Below are positions 25,854 to 33,649 of a stretch of 64,000 bases of DNA, piece after piece. The stretch's first letter is position 1. The number at the start of each line of letters is the position of its first letter. The translations under genes were made by a program, and so were the position numbers. The notes beneath the pieces were generated by a model, which searched no databases, was not told the origin of the DNA, and worked only from the letters and a program-made list of their open reading frames with translations. Source of the stretch: Zwartia hollandica (lineage in GTDB: Bacteria; Pseudomonadota; Gammaproteobacteria; Burkholderiales; Burkholderiaceae_B); NCBI RefSeq assembly GCF_019923725.1, contig NZ_JAHXRI010000006.1, positions 625,696-689,695 of the forward strand, read 5' to 3'.

Positions 25854-26453
25854 TTAAAGAGGCGCGAACCCAAGCGCCTCGCGGAATCGATTTTTGACAT
25901 ATACGCCATCGCGCGAGGGAAGCGCGCGTGGCAAGTCATCCGCCTTGATGAAAATTTGTGCGAAGTTGACGCCGTTGCGTTTGTGTACTCCATCCACAAC
26001 TTTTGCGATCTCGGATGCATCGTGCACTTCATACGCATTTTCGATGCCGCATGCACGCGCCACTGCGGCCAGACTTGTGCCGTGGCTGGTGTGACTATAT
26101 TGCATGCCTGTTTCGCCAAAATGACCATTGTCCAGTACGACGATCGTTAAGTTCTTTGGTTTTTGTGCATTAATGGTTGCGATCCCGCCAATTCCCATGA
26201 GCTGTTCGCCATCGCCTGTTACCACGACAACGGACTTATCGGGCTGTGCAAGTGCGAGGCCCAAACCGACGAGCGCGGCTCCACCCATGGCACCCCATAG
26301 ATAAAAGTTTTTATCGCGATCACCCGCAGCGAACACGTCATAGGTTGGTGATCCAAGTCCTGTTACAACCAAGGCGTCAGGACATTTTGCGAGCAGGTCT
26401 TTAACAAAAACACGTCGGTCGATTGTTGCTGCTGCTGTATTTCGTACATTCAT
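25854..26453 (-). CDS. ThDP-dependent decarboxylase, beta (cofactor-binding) subunit, sulfopyruvate-decarboxylase-like
   Basis: A protein of about 199 residues. The ATG at 26453 is favoured over 26459 because GAGG is too close to the latter. It is the PP domain of a thiamine-diphosphate enzyme: GDGEQLMGIGGIATI followed by VVLDNGHFGETG, the GDG-N(26-30)-N Mg-ThDP motif. Size and order match ComE or the C-terminal half of phosphonopyruvate/sulfopyruvate decarboxylase. The partner Pyr domain is encoded by the gene 9 bp upstream, so the active enzyme is a split heteromer that decarboxylates a 2-oxo acid. Confidence 0.88.
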   Translation of the reverse strand: MNVRNTAAATIDRRVFVKDLLAKCPDALVVTGLGSPTYDVFAAGDRDKNFYLWGAMGGAALVGLGLALAQPDKSVVVVTGDGEQLMGIGGIATINAQKPKNLTIVVLDNGHFGETGMQYSHTSHGTSLAAVARACGIENAYEVHDASEIAKVVDGVHKRNGVNFAQIFIKADDLPRALPSRDGVYVKNRFREALGFAPL

Positions 26454-26462
26454 ATTCATTCC

Positions 26463-26996
26463 TCAGTTGCGAATCCATTTTTTGCGGCCGATTAGGCTTT
26501 GCGATAGCAGCACAGCAACTTGCTCGCCGCCCTCAAAGGCCGCATCAAGTGCAGCGCTCACGATGTCTTCGACTTCGTCAGCGCGTTCTGCGCGTAAAAC
26601 CGTGATGCCCATAAGTTCCATCGAGCCCTGTGTTGCTTTGCTCATTGGAACTTGCCAAGGATTGAACTCTGCGTACTCACCGCGCATCGTGACCAAGCTC
26701 AAAAAGGGAAAACGACAGCTTTGGAGGAGCGACATCATATTGATGCAGTTGCCTACGCCACTGCTCTGCATCAGCAAGGCGGCACGTTCTCCTCCGAGCC
26801 AGGCGCCAGAGGCGACTGCTACGCCTTCCTCTTCTGTCGTGAGGACAATGCCACGCATGCTGGGCTCTGCGTGTACGCGACGAATCACGTGCGCGTGGCC
26901 TGCGTCCGGGACGTAGGCGACTTGACGGATGTTGCCTTGTTTGAGTACGTTAAAAATGTCTTCTTGCCAGGGTGAATGCGGTTGTTCTTCGCTCAT
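26463..26996 (-). CDS. ThDP-dependent decarboxylase, alpha (Pyr-domain) subunit, sulfopyruvate-decarboxylase-like
   Basis: A 177-residue protein matching the N-terminal ThDP-binding (Pyr) domain. TTEEEGVAVASGAWLGG near residues 53-69 contains the glutamate that activates the aminopyrimidine ring of ThDP, and LLMQSSGVGNCINMM is the following conserved helix. The size is like ComD (about 165-180 aa). It is paired with the beta subunit in the order alpha-beta. Sulfopyruvate and phosphonopyruvate are the known substrates of this branch, but many uncharacterised homologues occur in Bug-rich operons, so the substrate is open. Confidence 0.88.
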   Translation of the reverse strand: MSEEQPHSPWQEDIFNVLKQGNIRQVAYVPDAGHAHVIRRVHAEPSMRGIVLTTEEEGVAVASGAWLGGERAALLMQSSGVGNCINMMSLLQSCRFPFLSLVTMRGEYAEFNPWQVPMSKATQGSMELMGITVLRAERADEVEDIVSAALDAAFEGGEQVAVLLSQSLIGRKKWIRN

Positions 26997-27073
26997 TTGA
27001 TTGATTCTTTGTTTAAAAATTGAATAGTTAGTTAAATAATAGCTTCATTTGGACTCAGGTATTGCCTGTGATG

Positions 27074-27556
27074 CTAAAGGTCTTGTCCTAAAAACAGTAA
27101 GTCTTGCCCGCGGTCCTCTTTAAACGCAGCCACCGGCACAAAGCCTAGGAATCGGTATAGCTCGAGTGCCTTGGGGTTGTCAGGCCAGGTACTTAATGCG
27201 CCGCGAACATAGCCAGCCTCCTTGGCCTTGAGCATTGCTTCACGCAAGAGAATGGGGGAGTAGCCGAGGCCCCTGAAGGCCTTGCGCACAAAGAGTCGTT
27301 TGAGTTCACAGCAACCGTCGACTTTGGTCGCCGTGAAGGCCATGCAGCCTGCAAGAGCACCATCGACATGCAACAGGACTACGCCGCCGATAGGAGGGCC
27401 ATACCGTTTCGGTAAGTCCTTTAGATCTTGCCAGATGGTGCTGAGTTGCGGCTGCGCTAAGTCTTGCTGGGCGTACTCTTGCAATAATTCAGCAAACTCG
27501 ATCCATGAGGATGAAAGGCCGGAGCAGTCGGTAATGGCGGACAGCTGTACAGCCAT
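27074..27556 (-). CDS. GNAT family N-acetyltransferase
   Basis: A 160-residue acyltransferase-fold protein. The acetyl-CoA pyrophosphate loop reads VRKAFRGLGYSPILLREAM (R-x-x-G-x-G/A type) near residues 90-108, preceded by the beta4 strand CELKRLFV. The later block LELYRFLGFVPV is motif B. It starts 2 bp after the RraA-like gene stops, so it is part of that operon. It may acylate an amine or thiol metabolite of the pathway or modify a protein; the sequence does not tell. Confidence 0.88.
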   Translation of the reverse strand: MAVQLSAITDCSGLSSSWIEFAELLQEYAQQDLAQPQLSTIWQDLKDLPKRYGPPIGGVVLLHVDGALAGCMAFTATKVDGCCELKRLFVRKAFRGLGYSPILLREAMLKAKEAGYVRGALSTWPDNPKALELYRFLGFVPVAAFKEDRGQDLLFLGQDL

Positions 27557-27558
27557 TG

Positions 27559-28239
27559 CTAGTTCGATTTGCGCAACATCTGTTCGTAGTTAAAACGCCG
27601 ATCAACCTCAAGGATGGATTCCCCAGCACGAAGTGCATCGATCATGGCTAATTCTTTTGCCATGATCTCTTCTGCGGCAGTAATGACCTCAGCAAGGCGC
27701 TCAATCGGAATCACCACAACGCCATTTACATCGGCCACGATGACATCGCCCGGGCGAACAGGGGCATCCCCTAAACGCACAGGAATATTCCAGGCTTCTT
27801 GCACGATACGGCCGCGTGCGGTGCTCGGCACAGTGCCACGTGCATGAACAGGAAAATCGAATGTTTCACAGGCATCCACATCCCGTACCGCACCGTCCAC
27901 GACGACACCGGATACACCTTTCTGCTTTGCTCCCATCGCCAGTATTTCACCCCAGCAGTTGTGGTGTAAGTCTCCTCGGTTGTCGATGACGATGATGTCG
28001 CCCGCTTCGCTGTTGAAGATGGCATCTACGCCTAAGTGTGCACCCGATGGGACTGCACCAGCTGCAATTAAGCGAATGGTTACCGCGCGACCCACGATCT
28101 TTGTGCGACCCCATTGTGGAGTGATGCCGTGTATGGCACATCGTGGAATTCCAACCCGATCGAGTGCATCACTCAAATTCGATGTCGCGACGGCATCCAG
28201 CCGAGCGCGGAACTGCGTATCAAAATCTTTAGCATTCAT
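27559..28239 (-). CDS. RraA-like 4-hydroxy-4-methyl-2-oxoglutarate aldolase / oxaloacetate decarboxylase
   Basis: A 226-residue RraA-fold protein. GVVVDGAVRDVDAC near residues 114-127 contains the Arg-Asp pair that binds pyruvate and the Mg2+ site of class II HMG/CHA aldolases, unlike true RraA RNase E inhibitors, which lack the metal site. PGDVIVADVNGVVVIP is the following family block. AAGGAA ribosome binding site. Such enzymes split 4-hydroxy-2-oxo acids into pyruvate plus a second oxo acid, or decarboxylate oxaloacetate. It lies between a Bug receptor and GNAT gene in the AcnX cluster. Confidence 0.9.
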   Translation of the reverse strand: MNAKDFDTQFRARLDAVATSNLSDALDRVGIPRCAIHGITPQWGRTKIVGRAVTIRLIAAGAVPSGAHLGVDAIFNSEAGDIIVIDNRGDLHHNCWGEILAMGAKQKGVSGVVVDGAVRDVDACETFDFPVHARGTVPSTARGRIVQEAWNIPVRLGDAPVRPGDVIVADVNGVVVIPIERLAEVITAAEEIMAKELAMIDALRAGESILEVDRRFNYEQMLRKSN

Positions 28240-28272
28240 TACTGTATTTCCTTTTCGTGGCGGCGCAATACA

Positions 28273-29247
28273 TTAGTCAACACGCGCGCCGGCCATCTTA
28301 ATCAAATCACCCCATTTAACGATTTCTGCATCGATTACTTTTTTGAAATCATCTGGGTTGCTCTTGAGGGGTGTCGAACCTTGCTCTGCAAGCTTTTTGA
28401 GAACAGCAGGGTCTTGTAAAACTGTTTGCACTGCATTACCCAGCTTTTGAACGATATCTTTGGGCGTTCCCGTGGGGACAAAAATTCCGTTCCACAGGAC
28501 AATTTCAAAGCCAGGCAGCACCTCAGCGACGGCAGGCACATCTGGTAATTTTGCGATACGAGATTTCGTCGTCACAGCCAAGGGCCGAAGTTTGCCGCTG
28601 TCGACAAAGCCGAGTACCTCAACGAGAGGCGAGAAAACCGCTTGTATCTGACCCGCTAACAAATCGTTATTGGCCAGAGAGCCGCCTTTGTAAGGCACGT
28701 GAACCATATCACCCCCAACCATGTTGTTAAACAACACGCCAGCAAGGTGGTTTGAAGCCCCACTGCCTGAAGAACCGTAGTTAATCGCCACCTTCTTTTG
28801 TTTTACGACATCTACAAAGTCCTTCAGTGTTTTTGCCTGAAAGTCATTGTTCACCATTAGTACGTTTGGAATGAGCGCTACTTGCGAGACAGGGATCAGG
28901 TCTTTCTGGACATTCAAGCCCATATTTTTATAGAGCGAAACGTTCGCTGTCAGGGTGCTGGTATGAAGCAGAATCGTGTAGCCGTCTGGCGTAGAGCGTG
29001 CCACTGCAGCTGCTCCGATGTTGCCGCCCGCGCCAGTTTTATTTTCTACGACAACGTTCTGTCCCAAAATTCCGGCAAGTTTTTCTGCAAGCATGCGCGC
29101 CGTAATGTCTGTGCTGCCGCCTGCTGCAAAAGGAACCACCATCGTAATAGGGCGTGCTGGCCAGGTCTGTGCCTGAGCGATCCCGCACATTCCCAGCAAC
29201 ATGCCTGAAAGCGTGAGGACTGCTTTAATGATCTTTGAGTAAATCAT
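28273..29247 (-). CDS. Bug/TctC-family substrate-binding protein
   Basis: A 324-residue receptor with a signal peptide of about 26 residues (ending IAQA). RPITMVVPFAAGGSTDITAR is the ligand loop, and INYGSSGSGASNHLAG and HVPYKGGSLANND are the remaining blocks. GGAG ribosome binding site. It is located directly between the aconitase-X small-subunit gene and the RraA-like aldolase, so of the eight receptors this one is most likely to bind the substrate of the AcnX pathway. Confidence 0.95.
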   Translation of the reverse strand: MIYSKIIKAVLTLSGMLLGMCGIAQAQTWPARPITMVVPFAAGGSTDITARMLAEKLAGILGQNVVVENKTGAGGNIGAAAVARSTPDGYTILLHTSTLTANVSLYKNMGLNVQKDLIPVSQVALIPNVLMVNNDFQAKTLKDFVDVVKQKKVAINYGSSGSGASNHLAGVLFNNMVGGDMVHVPYKGGSLANNDLLAGQIQAVFSPLVEVLGFVDSGKLRPLAVTTKSRIAKLPDVPAVAEVLPGFEIVLWNGIFVPTGTPKDIVQKLGNAVQTVLQDPAVLKKLAEQGSTPLKSNPDDFKKVIDAEIVKWGDLIKMAGARVD

Positions 29248-29302
29248 GTTTATCTCCGTTATCTATATGTCGATGATTAAATTTATTATGACGATCAAGC
29301 GA

Positions 29303-29722
29303 TCACTTTTTAGTGACTTCTACTTTTCCTGCATCTGCGTCTAGTTCAACAAAGTCGCCTGTCGCGATGACGCTTGTTGGATTTTCATTTAAACCAGCGA
29401 CGACAGGTATGTTGCCGATGATGGCGCCAATAGTCGTAATGGGCTCTGGATTAACTTGTATAAAAGCGACGGGCGCTGTGCCTCGCGAGACCATATCGTA
29501 AATCTTGTAGGATCCGCCTGTGGAGCCTTTGCCAGTTAAAAAAACGAGAACTTTCCCTGAGATATTGACACCTTCGAGCTCGTGCCCTGGCTCGGTGACA
29601 ATGCCTGTCATGTTGTCTACGCCGCCGTTAAAGCTGATGGCCTCGCTTGTGACCACGGCTTCGCCGCTTGCTTTGCCTTTCACAATCTTGCGACCTTGGA
29701 GTACTAATTTAGGTGAGCGCAT
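29303..29722 (-). CDS. aconitase X small subunit (DUF126 swivelling domain)
   Basis: A 139-residue protein forming the swivelling domain of AcnX. GKGSTGGSYKIYDM near residues 69-82 holds the conserved Ser that acts in catalysis in homologues, and APVAFIQVNPEPITTIGAII follows. Here small and large subunits are separate genes (type IIa-like arrangement). GGAG lies 9 bp ahead of the ATG, inside the gap after the large-subunit gene, which ends only 5 bp upstream. Known AcnX reactions are dehydrations (cis-3-hydroxyproline, mevalonate 5-phosphate); the reaction here is not determined. Confidence 0.92.
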   Translation of the reverse strand: MRSPKLVLQGRKIVKGKASGEAVVTSEAISFNGGVDNMTGIVTEPGHELEGVNISGKVLVFLTGKGSTGGSYKIYDMVSRGTAPVAFIQVNPEPITTIGAIIGNIPVVAGLNENPTSVIATGDFVELDADAGKVEVTKK

Positions 29723-29727
29723 TGCAG

Positions 29728-30969
29728 TTATCTCCAGACGCCGTCGATCGCGGCCTGCATGACGCGCGATAGATTGCCGTAATGGGCGGGCAGACCGAAC
29801 TGCCCTGGCGCATAAAAGGCCATTTTGGCTGAGTTTGTTGTTAAGGTTTTATAACCTTTATTCGGCGCAATCACACGGCTACGCGCTAGGAAAGGGCAGG
29901 TTTCCCGGACGACCACACCACCCGCTTTCTTGATTGTGTCCACGTACCCCATTTGGTCAGCCATCGCGTACATCGCGCCAGCGGTTGTGACCCAGAGCGA
30001 TACATCTTTATGCACTTTTTTACCCTCTAACGCTTCTGCGACCTCCCGCATTTCTTGCACTGAGGCATTGGGGCATCCGACAAGAATCCAATCGACATGG
30101 TCCGACGGCTCCTTGTTGAGCGCATTTTCACATTGGGTTCGCTCTTCGACGCCATAAACAAGGGTCTTGGCTGGTGTGCGATCACCGAAGGCCGCTTCAA
30201 CGGTTGGGGCTTCAGGTGTAACACCGACAGCATGAAACATACTGACTGCGCCTGACGCGGCAAGAGCGGCGCTCAGTGCTTTGAGATCTTCAAGGGTTGG
30301 ATTGTTGGGTAGCCCAACAAAAACGGGTGTGTCTTGGCCAGCAATTTTTCCAGCGAAATATCCCAGCGTGCCGTAGTCCGTCATATCCCGCATCGGTGTC
30401 TCGACCTTGATCAAGAAATTACCATAGCGATTTTCCGTGAGATGAAACCCATATTCAGGCGTGCGTCCTGTAAGCGCTGTAGCTAGCGCGCTCGGGCCGC
30501 CTTCCCGGTTAGTCCTCGCGCCACAGACTGAGTTAGCGAATACGACTGCTGAGGACTCACCCCAAGCCATATGTTCACCAAAGCGAGGCATATTACCTAC
30601 AAGATAAGGAATGCAAGTGTTACAGGTGTTGGCCCCCATGCCAGCATAAGCGCCTGTCAATCGCACCTGCAGCGCGGTGTCAGACTCAGGAATACCGATT
30701 TCCTTCCATTGACTTGGATCGACAGCAGTCGGATTGGTGGTGACTCTAGTGACAAACTTACCGCCTTGGTTACGGATGTCCTCAACAAAGCGAGTGCCAG
30801 CCTCTTCAGCGACAAGCACCGAGGATCCGGCCATATGCACATTATTGACTGGGACTAAGCGTTCTGCCCCAAAACTCTCGCCCAGCGCCACAAGGATTTC
30901 CATCGCCTTTCGAACTGCCGGCCCATTGTCGCCGTTCAGCATCTTTGTTTCTTCGTCGGTCAGTAGCAC
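29728..30969 (-). CDS. aconitase X catalytic large subunit (DUF521)
   Basis: A 413-residue protein, full length for the AcnX large subunit. GTG start at 30969 with GGGGGAT upstream. Conserved elements: MGANTCNTCIPYLVG and SVCGARTNREGG, holding cysteines of the iron-sulfur site, and VGCPNASVQEM in the C-terminal domain. It should dehydrate or hydrate a hydroxy acid in the cytoplasm together with the small subunit. It is the first gene of a roughly 9-kb minus-strand cluster. A cis-3-hydroxyproline role is possible, but the usual proline-catabolism partners are absent. Confidence 0.92.
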   Translation of the reverse strand: MLLTDEETKMLNGDNGPAVRKAMEILVALGESFGAERLVPVNNVHMAGSSVLVAEEAGTRFVEDIRNQGGKFVTRVTTNPTAVDPSQWKEIGIPESDTALQVRLTGAYAGMGANTCNTCIPYLVGNMPRFGEHMAWGESSAVVFANSVCGARTNREGGPSALATALTGRTPEYGFHLTENRYGNFLIKVETPMRDMTDYGTLGYFAGKIAGQDTPVFVGLPNNPTLEDLKALSAALAASGAVSMFHAVGVTPEAPTVEAAFGDRTPAKTLVYGVEERTQCENALNKEPSDHVDWILVGCPNASVQEMREVAEALEGKKVHKDVSLWVTTAGAMYAMADQMGYVDTIKKAGGVVVRETCPFLARSRVIAPNKGYKTLTTNSAKMAFYAPGQFGLPAHYGNLSRVMQAAIDGVWR

Positions 30970-31133
30970 GCTTATCCCCCTTCTGTTTTAGTGACGATTT
31001 ACCAGTACTTGATTGACTGGTTATCTGGTTATCGAATTTAACTGAAAAACCACGTTACCGACTAAGTATGGACAGCGAGCTATGTTTCTCTTACGGTTAT
31101 TATTGGCTATGACTAACTGTTGAATAAGTCCTC

Positions 31134-31976
31134 ATGACAATCACTGTTCGCAAAAAAGAAACCGTAAGAAATCGATTGTCTAAAATTGTCTTTGAGTCAG
31201 ACACGTTGGCTGGACGGCGGTTCGATAAGGCTTTACTTGTTGCCATTGTTTTGTCTATCGCCGTTGTGGTTTTGGCGAGTGTCGACAGGTTTGCTATTAA
31301 ATATGCGGGCATATTGTCTGCGTTAGAGTGGCTCTTTACGATTGCGTTTACGTTGGAATACTTAACCCGAGTTTATTGTGCTCCAGACAGACGAAAGTAC
31401 GTACTGAGCTTTTTTGGAATCATCGACCTTCTTGCAATCGTCCCGACCTACTTCGCGCTAATTTTCCCAGAGCTGCACTCATTGATCGATGTCAGAGTGC
31501 TGCGCCTGATCCGCATTTTTCGGGTATTTAAGCTAACGGCCTATTCGTCTGAGTACGCACACTTATCGCAAGCCTTTATTGCCAGCAAAAGAAAGATCCT
31601 TGTGTTTCTTTCTGTGGTCTTGATGGTTGTGTTGGTCATGGGTACCTTGATGTATGTCATTGAAGGCCCCGAACATGGTTACACCAGTATTCCGACTGGA
31701 ATCTATTGGGCAATTACGACGATGACTACCGTTGGTTTCGGTGACATTGCGCCGAAGACCGATTTAGGAAGATTTCTGTCATCTGTGATGATGTTGATTG
31801 GATGGGGAACGCTGGCTGTCCCAACCGGTATCGTTACCGCCGAAATGTCAGCGCGCACCAAGAGAGCAAGTGACAATAAGACGTGCCCACAGTGCTCGCG
31901 TGCAAACCTAAAGTCCTACGATAGATTTTGTGGGACATGCGGCCACCAAGTGGACGCATCGTCTCTTGCAAAATAA
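31134..31976 (+). CDS. voltage-gated-type potassium channel with C-terminal zinc ribbon
   Basis: A 280-residue six-helix ion channel (Ion_trans family). The S4 helix carries regularly spaced arginines (RVLRLIRIFRVFKL, residues 121-134). The pore loop TMTTVGFGDIAP (196-207) contains the K+ selectivity filter TVGFGD. After S6 a short cytoplasmic tail ends in a four-Cys zinc ribbon: Cys251, Cys254, Cys266 and Cys269 (CPQC and CGTC). Such a tail may aid tetramer assembly or sense redox/zinc. Single gene, divergent from the AcnX cluster and convergent with a second channel gene. Confidence 0.92.
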   Translation: MTITVRKKETVRNRLSKIVFESDTLAGRRFDKALLVAIVLSIAVVVLASVDRFAIKYAGILSALEWLFTIAFTLEYLTRVYCAPDRRKYVLSFFGIIDLLAIVPTYFALIFPELHSLIDVRVLRLIRIFRVFKLTAYSSEYAHLSQAFIASKRKILVFLSVVLMVVLVMGTLMYVIEGPEHGYTSIPTGIYWAITTMTTVGFGDIAPKTDLGRFLSSVMMLIGWGTLAVPTGIVTAEMSARTKRASDNKTCPQCSRANLKSYDRFCGTCGHQVDASSLAK

Positions 31977-32018
31977 GTGCTGTTCGATTGGGTAGACTCC
32001 TCAAGCCGCGCACTTATT
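31972..32018. terminator. hairpin terminator between convergent channel genes
   Basis: A perfect 9-bp inverted repeat, AATAAGTGC at 31972-31980 and GCACTTATT at 32010-32018, followed on the plus strand by a CTTTT run. It overlaps the stop codon of the voltage-gated channel gene. The 29-nt loop is long, so confidence is moderate; it could serve both strands. Confidence 0.4.
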
Positions 32019-32496
32019 CTTTTAATTGACTACTCTCTTTACGCTTTTGGCGTGCCGTGTGTATGATCTGCGTCATATTCAGCAAAACAGATATCGACCA
32101 GCCGAAGGAGATCATGCCGCTTAGTGCGATCATAACCATTATTAGATCCCAGCTTGGAGGCAAAGGGTTCGTACCAAACCCCACCGTCGTATAAGCGCTG
32201 CCAGCGAACACCATTGCTTGGTGCTCATCTTTAATAAGACCAAAAATACTAAGGGCACTCCCCCAAATGTATATTTCAAGTAAGTGGGATAGTGCCAACA
32301 AAAATGCCATCACATAAAAGACTAGCTGAACCCAAACGTAACGCTTAGACTCAATCAAGGCATCCGTAATCACCTCATACTGCCGCGTGACTAAAAACAT
32401 GTAGGTAGCATGCACAACAAGAATCAAAAAAAGCATGACGCCCCCATAAAGCAAGGCATCAGCATTAAAGACATCGGCGGAGGAATTGGTAAGCAT
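32014..32496 (-). CDS. small pore-loop ion channel protein
   Basis: A 160-residue membrane protein with about four hydrophobic segments (roughly 15-37, 54-76, 77-88, 118-142). A pore-loop motif SAYTTVGFGTNP at 100-111 resembles the K+ channel filter but with Thr after GFG instead of Asp. It matches ion_trans_2-type two-helix potassium channels with an added N-terminal helix pair. Weak ribosome binding site. It lies convergent to the voltage-gated channel gene and 48 bp downstream of the Ntn-hydrolase gene on the same strand. Confidence 0.8.
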   Translation of the reverse strand: MLTNSSADVFNADALLYGGVMLFLILVVHATYMFLVTRQYEVITDALIESKRYVWVQLVFYVMAFLLALSHLLEIYIWGSALSIFGLIKDEHQAMVFAGSAYTTVGFGTNPLPPSWDLIMVMIALSGMISFGWSISVLLNMTQIIHTARQKRKESSQLKE

Positions 32497-32544
32497 ATGT
32501 TGGTTGCGGAATGATTTGTCTACACAACTATTTTTTAAGGGTGA

Positions 32545-33603
32545 CTACTTTAAGAGTGGAATCATTCGCAGGGCCTTGCTATTCATGTCTGCCTCCGTGA
32601 ATCCGATGCTCAACACGCCTGGATTTTCAAACGAACGGATATTGTAGGTTTTGGTCTTTAGATTGGCGACGACAGTCCATTCTGTAAATTCATAGGAATT
32701 CGCACCTCCACCGTAGCCGCTTGAGCTATCCAGATGAATTGCGCCGTAAGGAATATCAAAGTTATTCATGATGTGCCAAGCGCGACGCTCTTGCAGGTCT
32801 GTTGCTGCTGCAGGGGTGTTCATGACGAAGGTGGATGCGCGCACAAATCGGTCTGGGCTTAAAAAGCTACCTGGAAGGCCATGCAGACCGTTGCCTGAGC
32901 TCGCTGCCAAAAACTTCTGCTTGTTGTACTCCATCGGCTTTTTGTCGGTGCCGCTTAAGTTCGCGTAATTGCCGATATTTTGTAGATGCCAGGCGAACGC
33001 TGGGTCGTTTGTCATTGTTCCGATGATGTTGTCAGTCATGACAAGTTTGCCGTCCAGATATTCAACGACCAAGCTGCCGCCCGAGCTGTCGTGCAACGTC
33101 ATGCGTGATTTCGCAACACCGCCCCATTCTTTTAGTGGCGAACTATTCACAAACATTTTTGGAAGCGCATCTTTGACTTCGGCAACGCTCGCGAAATTCG
33201 TTAAGACATAGATCAGTAACTGTTGCGAAGCGATGCTATTGGCGGATTCTGCTTGCGTTGGGGTCTGATACTGTGCCGTGTTGGGTGCATTGAGTAAACC
33301 ACCCGCGAGTCCCGCTTCGTTCATGCCGTCAACGTAGACGGGCAGGCCTAAAACGTTAGCGCCGATGACGGAGTATTTCGATACCCAGTTTTTGCCAGTT
33401 CCGGAAGCGCTATCAATGCCGACGCCCTGAAATGCATAGCCTCGGGGTGTGATCATAATCGCCGACTTCAACGGGATACCGAATTCCATCGTTCTGCCAT
33501 ACACACGGCCATTGTCTGTGCCGTTCAAGACGATAGACGTACAAGCTTGGGCCAGAGTGCTACCGAAGAACGTGAGTAGGACGAACCAGATTTTAAATCT
33601 CAT
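32545..33603 (-). CDS. secreted linear amide C-N hydrolase, choloylglycine/penicillin V acylase family
   Basis: A 352-residue Ntn hydrolase. The signal peptide (1-20, ending LAQA) is cut directly before Cys21, which becomes the N-terminal nucleophile (CTSIVLN), the normal maturation of Gram-negative members. VYGRTMEFG contains the conserved active-site Arg37, and GTMTNDPAFAWHLQNIGNY holds the oxyanion Asn. It hydrolyses amide bonds (penicillin V, bile acids, N-acyl homoserine lactones) in the periplasm. AGGAG ribosome binding site. It is preceded by a secreted amidohydrolase gene on the same strand, 46 bp away. Confidence 0.92.
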   Translation of the reverse strand: MRFKIWFVLLTFFGSTLAQACTSIVLNGTDNGRVYGRTMEFGIPLKSAIMITPRGYAFQGVGIDSASGTGKNWVSKYSVIGANVLGLPVYVDGMNEAGLAGGLLNAPNTAQYQTPTQAESANSIASQQLLIYVLTNFASVAEVKDALPKMFVNSSPLKEWGGVAKSRMTLHDSSGGSLVVEYLDGKLVMTDNIIGTMTNDPAFAWHLQNIGNYANLSGTDKKPMEYNKQKFLAASSGNGLHGLPGSFLSPDRFVRASTFVMNTPAAATDLQERRAWHIMNNFDIPYGAIHLDSSSGYGGGANSYEFTEWTVVANLKTKTYNIRSFENPGVLSIGFTEADMNSKALRMIPLLK

Positions 33604-33649
33604 GGACTGACTCCTGGGTATTAATGATTAGTAATGACAAAATGAGCAA

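Noticed and set aside
25844-26128. N-terminal extension of the ketopantoate-reductase-like frame
   Set aside because: It overlaps the decarboxylase beta subunit and precedes the Rossmann motif by about 100 residues, inconsistent with the family.
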